Shown here: positions 59,973-64,000 of the stretch, in pieces | Numbering within the stretch: the stretch's first letter is position 1 | How the letters are laid out: each line of letters starts with the position of its first letter | NCBI GenBank assembly: GCA_900547595.1 | Contig: URHE01000001.1 | Coordinates: 1-64,000 of the forward strand | DNA: 64,000 bases | Direction: 5' to 3' | Source: an uncultured Desulfovibrio sp. | GTDB taxonomy: Bacteria > Desulfobacterota > Desulfovibrionia > Desulfovibrionales > Desulfovibrionaceae | Program-made: the position numbers and the translations under genes | Notes under the pieces: model-generated | Seen by the model: the letters and a program-made list of their open reading frames with translations, nothing else | What the model was told of the DNA's origin: nothing | Database searches by the model: none

Positions 59973-62900
59973 GTGGCGGAACGTTGGAGCGATATTTACT
60001 TCGACAAGCAGGACAAGGACATCCTTGCCCTTGTCAACCGTATTCTTGAATCGCGTACCGGCCCTTCCGATGACGGTCTTTTTGATCCCAATCTCCATCC
60101 GCACGGCATCAAGGAACTGGCCGCCACGCCGGTGGCGCGCATGGCCTATGCGGTCATCAACCTTCTGCGCAATCTGGAGGTGGGCGACGCGCAGGCGCGT
60201 GACAGGCTCCTTGCCCTTGAAGTCCTCTACGACGAGGTGCTCAACAGCGCCCATTCGCTCCTGCGGCGCAATACCGCGCGCGTCCTCATGCAGATCATGA
60301 AAGACATGGTGCGCGCCCATGGCGACCGGCTGACACAGCTCAAGCTGGCCCATGATTTCCGGCGCACGGTACAGGGCACGCCGCGCATCGTGCGGCACAT
60401 GCTCGCCCGCTACCACCTGCCGGAAATGCCCGAGGAGTGGAACCAGATCGCGTTCGACGACCATGTGTACGATGCCAACACCAAGGGCCGCAAAACCCCC
60501 ACCCACCTCATCATGGACGCCTGGATCAAGGGCCTGCGCGACATCACCATCGGGTACGAGTACTGGGTGCCCCCGGACGCGGCGCGCGAGATACTCCGGG
60601 CGGCGGAAATCACCGGCATCACCGTGCGTATCGGTATCGAATATCTGGTGCTGTTTCACGGACGCTATGCGCGCCTGTTCTGGATCCCGCGTGGTTTCAG
60701 CTCCAACGAGGACTTTCTGGAATTTCTCCATAATCCCAAGCTCGCGGAGATAATGAAGCGCGGCAAGGAAGTTCTGGCCTGGAAAAAGAAGCGCATCCTC
60801 AGTATCCTCGACGTCTGGAACGAGCAGTTCCGACCGGGCCTGGCCGCCGCCTGGGGCGTGGATGTGCCTCCCCTTGACCCCCAGGTCTTTCTCAACTTTG
60901 TGGGCCGTGGGCAGCCCTCCGTGCACCACCTGTCCGAGTGCCTCCACCGGCATGTCCTGCCCGCGGCGCGGGAACGGGCGCAACGCCTCGCCCAAAGCGG
61001 CGCCTCCGACCCTGCCGTGGCCGAAGAGCTTGCCGCGCTGGAAAACCTGAGCGCGGACATCATCGCCGACGAATGGCTTGGGGCGGAGACTTTCCCGGAT
61101 GGGCATGGACCGGCCCGGCCCGACCTCGAAAACGTCCCGGAACTGCTGCACCTCAGCCCGCAGGAGCTTGTGCGCGAACTCCAGGAACTCAACCCCGGGT
61201 ATCGTCTCGTGCTCGGGCTCACCGACCTCCGGGTGGAAGATGTGGCGGAGGTGCTCTCCGACTGCCACGGCGCCATCACCCATCTGGAAATCTTCAACAT
61301 GCGCGCCTGGCTTGAAGGGCGCCTGCATGATCTTGAGGCCATCGGAGAATTGCAGCGCGCCCTGAATCTCGGCCTCGGCCCGCGCGTCAAGCAGATGATC
61401 CGGCAGATGGGGCGCCATCTGGAACGCGAGGGCGACGAAGAGCGGGCCGCCAAGTTCCGGGACATCCTGCGCAATGTGCCGAAACTCTGGGAACATTATC
61501 GCCACAATCCGCTCAAGTCCCGCCTGGGCACAAGCTCCGGCGGGCGCCGCTCCTTCGGCATGGGCCTAGTACTCAGGGAAACACTGCCCCATCGCGCCCT
61601 GGCGGAACTCAAGCGCAAACCGCAGCAGGTGCGGCCCATCCCCCTCTGTTCCCCCGTGGAAGAAACCGAAATCTTCCGCGAACCGGAGAATCCGACGTTC
61701 TGGCAACGGCTGGCGGCGCATTTTCGCCGTCTCCCCGGCTGCCGCCATCTTGGCATGGAGCGCAAGAGCGAATGGGAAACCGCCAGCGAATACTGCCGCA
61801 TCTGCAAGAACGGCAATATCGCCAATCTGGGCGGTCTCAACCAGGCGCGGCAGAACAACCTGCTCGGCGCCGGCAATTCCCATGGTCGCACGCGGCTCGG
61901 GCTGACGTATCTGAACAGTGCCATCAGCAACTGGCTCAAGGTGCTCCTGGGCTTCATCCCCGCCTTTTTTTCCTTCCTGTACACCCAGGACTGGTGGTTC
62001 CTCGCCTGGTTCGGCACCTTCATCTGGTTCGGCATCACGGGTGTCCGCAATGTCGTGCAGATGATGTTTGCCGCCAACGGCTTTTCCAGAGGCACGCTCA
62101 TCCACTGGAAGGAACAGGTGAGCATCAGCCGCCTTTGCGATTCGCTGATGTATACGGGTATTTCCGTCCTGCTCCTCGAAGTCATGGTGCGCGTCTGGCT
62201 GCTTCAGGACGGTCTGGGCGTCTCCGTGGAGAACAATCCGACCCTCGTTTTCACGGTGCTCAATATCGTCAATGGTTTTTACATCTGCGCGCACAATGTC
62301 TTTCGCGGATTTCCCAAGGAAGCCGCCATCGGCAACTTCTTCCGCAGCGGTCTGGCCATTCCGGTTTCCTCATTCTATGATTTTGTGCTCTTCAAACTCC
62401 TCCTGATCCTTGGGGTGGCCCAGCCCGAGCTCTATCTTGTGCCAAGCGCGGCCGTGGTCTCCAAAATGGCGTCCGACACCGTGGCCGCCATCATCGAGGG
62501 CTATGCCGACAGTCAGGTCAACCTGCGCATGCGCCGCTGGGACTACAAGAGCAAGATCGCCAACGTCTTTGCCTGCTATACGCGTCTGGAACTGCTGTTT
62601 CCCCAGGAGGACGCGCTTGTCATGCTGGGGCGGCCGGGCGGCCTCAAGGGGCACGGCGGCTCCAGGGGGCGGGAGCTGGAACGAGCGTTCATCATCAACG
62701 CCCTGGATCTCATGTATTTCTGGTACTATCAGCCACGCGCCCAGGAGGCGTTCCGCAAAATGCTGGTCTCCATGCCAGATGCGGACCGCCACGTCCTGGC
62801 CCGCGCCCAGCTGGTGCTCACCCGCGAACGCGAAATCAGCCAGCTGCTGGTGGACGGCCTGCTCGGGCGCAACTTCTCGCCGCCGCTGGCCTTCTTCCTC

Positions 62901-63002
62901 AGCCGCCACAAGCAATACCTGCGCCAGATGAGCAAGCTGTGCCGTCCCCCGCGCCAGCAGCGCAACCAGAATCCGGCGTATGCCCCTCCGACGGCGGCCT
63001 AG
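59973..63002 (+). CDS. Large membrane protein of unknown function
   Basis: A ~1009-residue protein from a GTG at 59973 (AGGGGG upstream; an earlier start at 59934 is possible). The soluble N-terminal ~600 residues include FDDHVYDANTKGRKTPTHLI and ITGITVRIGIEYLVLFHGR, reminiscent of a barrel-type metal-dependent fold, and HLEIFNMRAWLEGRLHDLEA. A Cys pair (SEYCRICKNG) precedes about five or six transmembrane helices (WWFLAWFGTFIWFGITGV, MYTGISVLLLEVMVRVWLL, VSSFYDFVLFKLLLILGV). A cytoplasmic tail follows. I recognise no family. It stands alone downstream of hydG. Confidence 0.8.
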   Translation: MAERWSDIYFDKQDKDILALVNRILESRTGPSDDGLFDPNLHPHGIKELAATPVARMAYAVINLLRNLEVGDAQARDRLLALEVLYDEVLNSAHSLLRRNTARVLMQIMKDMVRAHGDRLTQLKLAHDFRRTVQGTPRIVRHMLARYHLPEMPEEWNQIAFDDHVYDANTKGRKTPTHLIMDAWIKGLRDITIGYEYWVPPDAAREILRAAEITGITVRIGIEYLVLFHGRYARLFWIPRGFSSNEDFLEFLHNPKLAEIMKRGKEVLAWKKKRILSILDVWNEQFRPGLAAAWGVDVPPLDPQVFLNFVGRGQPSVHHLSECLHRHVLPAARERAQRLAQSGASDPAVAEELAALENLSADIIADEWLGAETFPDGHGPARPDLENVPELLHLSPQELVRELQELNPGYRLVLGLTDLRVEDVAEVLSDCHGAITHLEIFNMRAWLEGRLHDLEAIGELQRALNLGLGPRVKQMIRQMGRHLEREGDEERAAKFRDILRNVPKLWEHYRHNPLKSRLGTSSGGRRSFGMGLVLRETLPHRALAELKRKPQQVRPIPLCSPVEETEIFREPENPTFWQRLAAHFRRLPGCRHLGMERKSEWETASEYCRICKNGNIANLGGLNQARQNNLLGAGNSHGRTRLGLTYLNSAISNWLKVLLGFIPAFFSFLYTQDWWFLAWFGTFIWFGITGVRNVVQMMFAANGFSRGTLIHWKEQVSISRLCDSLMYTGISVLLLEVMVRVWLLQDGLGVSVENNPTLVFTVLNIVNGFYICAHNVFRGFPKEAAIGNFFRSGLAIPVSSFYDFVLFKLLLILGVAQPELYLVPSAAVVSKMASDTVAAIIEGYADSQVNLRMRRWDYKSKIANVFACYTRLELLFPQEDALVMLGRPGGLKGHGGSRGRELERAFIINALDLMYFWYYQPRAQEAFRKMLVSMPDADRHVLARAQLVLTREREISQLLVDGLLGRNFSPPLAFFLSRHKQYLRQMSKLCRPPRQQRNQNPAYAPPTAA

Positions 63003-63075
63003 CTGCCTTGCTGTGGAGTGGCAGCGCATCGGCGAACCTGCCAAAAAATACAGGGGACCCGGTCTCCTGAACGGG

Positions 63076-63109
63076 AAAAGGGACCTCCGCATGCCGGGGT
63101 CCCTTTTTT
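63076..63109. terminator. Bidirectional intrinsic terminator
   Basis: Stem AAAAGGGACC/GGTCCC...TTTTTT with a 12-nt loop, having an A-run on its left and six Ts on its right. It can end the plus-strand 59973-63002 gene and the convergent minus-strand peptidase gene. Confidence 0.75.
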
Positions 63110-63193
63110 CGCGCTCCCAAGAGCGCGCCGCCGCTGAGAGCATTTTGCCGGGGAAAATATCTGGAAGGCGGCGATTGCCCTCAACAAGCCGCG

Positions 63194-64000
63194 CTAACGG
63201 CCGCCAAAAAACTCCAGGCCGATCCTTTCAACGATATTGTCGCGGATCCACTTGGGGTCGATCCATTCAAGCGGCGTGACTTCCACGCCGCCCACCAGCA
63301 TACCGAAGTGCAGATGGTCCCCGAACGCGAGACCGGTGCTGCCGGTGCGACCGATGATCTGCCCCTTGTTCACCACCTTTCCGGCTTCCGTGAGGATCTC
63401 GCTCAGGTGGGAATAGAGGGACATGACCCCCAGGCCATGGTCAATGACGATGAGATTGCCGTAAATGCCCAGTTCCGCCGTAAAGATGACGCGGCCGCTG
63501 TTGGCGGCGGGCACTTCGGCATTGCGCACCGAGGCGAGGTCAAAGCCAAGATGGAAGGATTCGCCCACCAGCTGGCCCTGATAGTGGAAGAAACGGTGAT
63601 CCGCATAGCCGGCGCGCGCCGCTGAGCGCGGCAGCCGCAAAAAGGCGCCGCGCCAGAGGATCGCGGCCGCCGTGTCCCGGCTGAGCTCCCGCAGGCTCTG
63701 CACATTGGCCGCGCGGACCTCATTATTGATATAGAGGTAACACTCAAGGGGATTGGCGGCCTTTGGCGCAAGGTGCCGCAACTTGTTTTCCACGGCCAGG
63801 AGAAAGTTGTCCTTGAGTTCAAGATTGTCGCTCTTGAAGGTGCGTTCAAACGCCATGACCGAAAGGCGGCTTCTGGTGGTGTTGCCGGCGAGATCCGTGG
63901 CCGTGATTTCAACGGCATTCTTGTAGTCGCGGGCGGTCATGGTGTAGGGGAAGGGGAAGAAGCAGAGGTAGCTGCCGTCCTTCTGGAGATAGCCCGGAAC
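63194..64000 (-). CDS. M23-family metallopeptidase, partial (N-terminus outside window)
   Basis: The frame runs to the window edge; the ATG at 63940 is internal, since the codons before it (64000-63941) stay open. Lysostaphin-type motifs are seen: His/Asp in GESFHLGFDLAS, and the HxH pair in FGDHLHFGMLVGG, separated by IDHGLGVMSLYSHLS. It should cleave peptidoglycan cross-links or act as a divisome-type activator. An upstream beta region (ATDLAGNTTRSRLSVMAFE) looks like an Ig-like or extended domain. Confidence 0.92.
   Translation of the reverse strand, partial: VPGYLQKDGSYLCFFPFPYTMTARDYKNAVEITATDLAGNTTRSRLSVMAFERTFKSDNLELKDNFLLAVENKLRHLAPKAANPLECYLYINNEVRAANVQSLRELSRDTAAAILWRGAFLRLPRSAARAGYADHRFFHYQGQLVGESFHLGFDLASVRNAEVPAANSGRVIFTAELGIYGNLIVIDHGLGVMSLYSHLSEILTEAGKVVNKGQIIGRTGSTGLAFGDHLHFGMLVGGVEVTPLEWIDPKWIRDNIVERIGLEFFGGR

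Noticed and set aside
59946..61505. 519-codon minus-strand open frame
   Set aside because: Antisense to the large unknown gene, with no start site and no recognisable motif.

Overview
The window looks like a high-GC deltaproteobacterial chromosome, most likely a member of the Desulfovibrionaceae. The inference rests on several things seen together: [FeFe]-hydrogenase maturases HydF and HydG, a TAXI-type TRAP transporter with a fused permease, an Rrf2-NifU-NifS iron-sulfur set, feoB next to a DUF2325 gene, and an rpsU-yqeY-mutS2-dnaG-rpoD operon. The exact species cannot be read from the sequence.

Layout. 1-1503: 3' part of cheA and its terminator. 1746-18910: a 17.1 kb integrative element inserted in the 3' end of tRNA-Glu(TTC). 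It is bounded by a 20-bp direct repeat and carries a P4-type tyrosine integrase beside the tRNA. From left to right it holds an eight-gene AT-richer minus-strand operon (1887-9979), a decayed IS3-family remnant, a TetR-regulated redox cargo (radical SAM protein, two flavodoxin-fold proteins, a frameshifted flavin reductase), and a mobilization module (MOBP relaxase, ribbon-helix-helix accessory protein, candidate oriT with an IncP/IncI-type nic sequence). No type IV secretion genes are present, so it is best read as an integrative mobilizable element. 18893-19092: tRNA-Glu, tRNA-Gln and their promoter.

19190-37650: TRAP-TAXI transporter with DUF1850 protein; a hydroxyacid dehydrogenase, a eukaryotic-type glycogen branching enzyme and a possible glycosyltransferase; dTDP-sugar genes rfbB-rfbA-rfbC; a DnaQ-like exonuclease and a nuclease-fold protein; Fur-box-associated feoB and DUF2325; an orphan HlyD-type adaptor; cinA. 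37899-45948: HU, then the macromolecular synthesis operon rpsU-yqeY-mutS2-dnaG-rpoD and a secreted SNase. 45977-52081: a carbamoyltransferase-fold protein lacking the usual active-site motifs, phosphoglycolate phosphatase, ferredoxin, metA, and Rrf2-nifU-nifS. 52169-54736: two RTX-repeat proteins. 55078-64000: hydF-dedA, an esterase-like protein, hydG, a 1009-residue membrane protein of unknown function and a partial M23 peptidase.

The most striking part is the 1887-9979 operon. A SPPY-type DNA methyltransferase, a sigma-70-like protein, a small HTH-like protein, an ImmA/IrrE metallopeptidase, a NurA-like nuclease, a HerA ATPase, an HNH endonuclease and a RhuM protein follow one another with overlaps or very short gaps. 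They lie behind a promoter whose -35 sits in a perfect 15-bp-arm palindrome. I infer a modification-linked HerA-NurA anti-phage system with its own inducible control module. The individual families are recognisable. That they act together as a defence system is inference.
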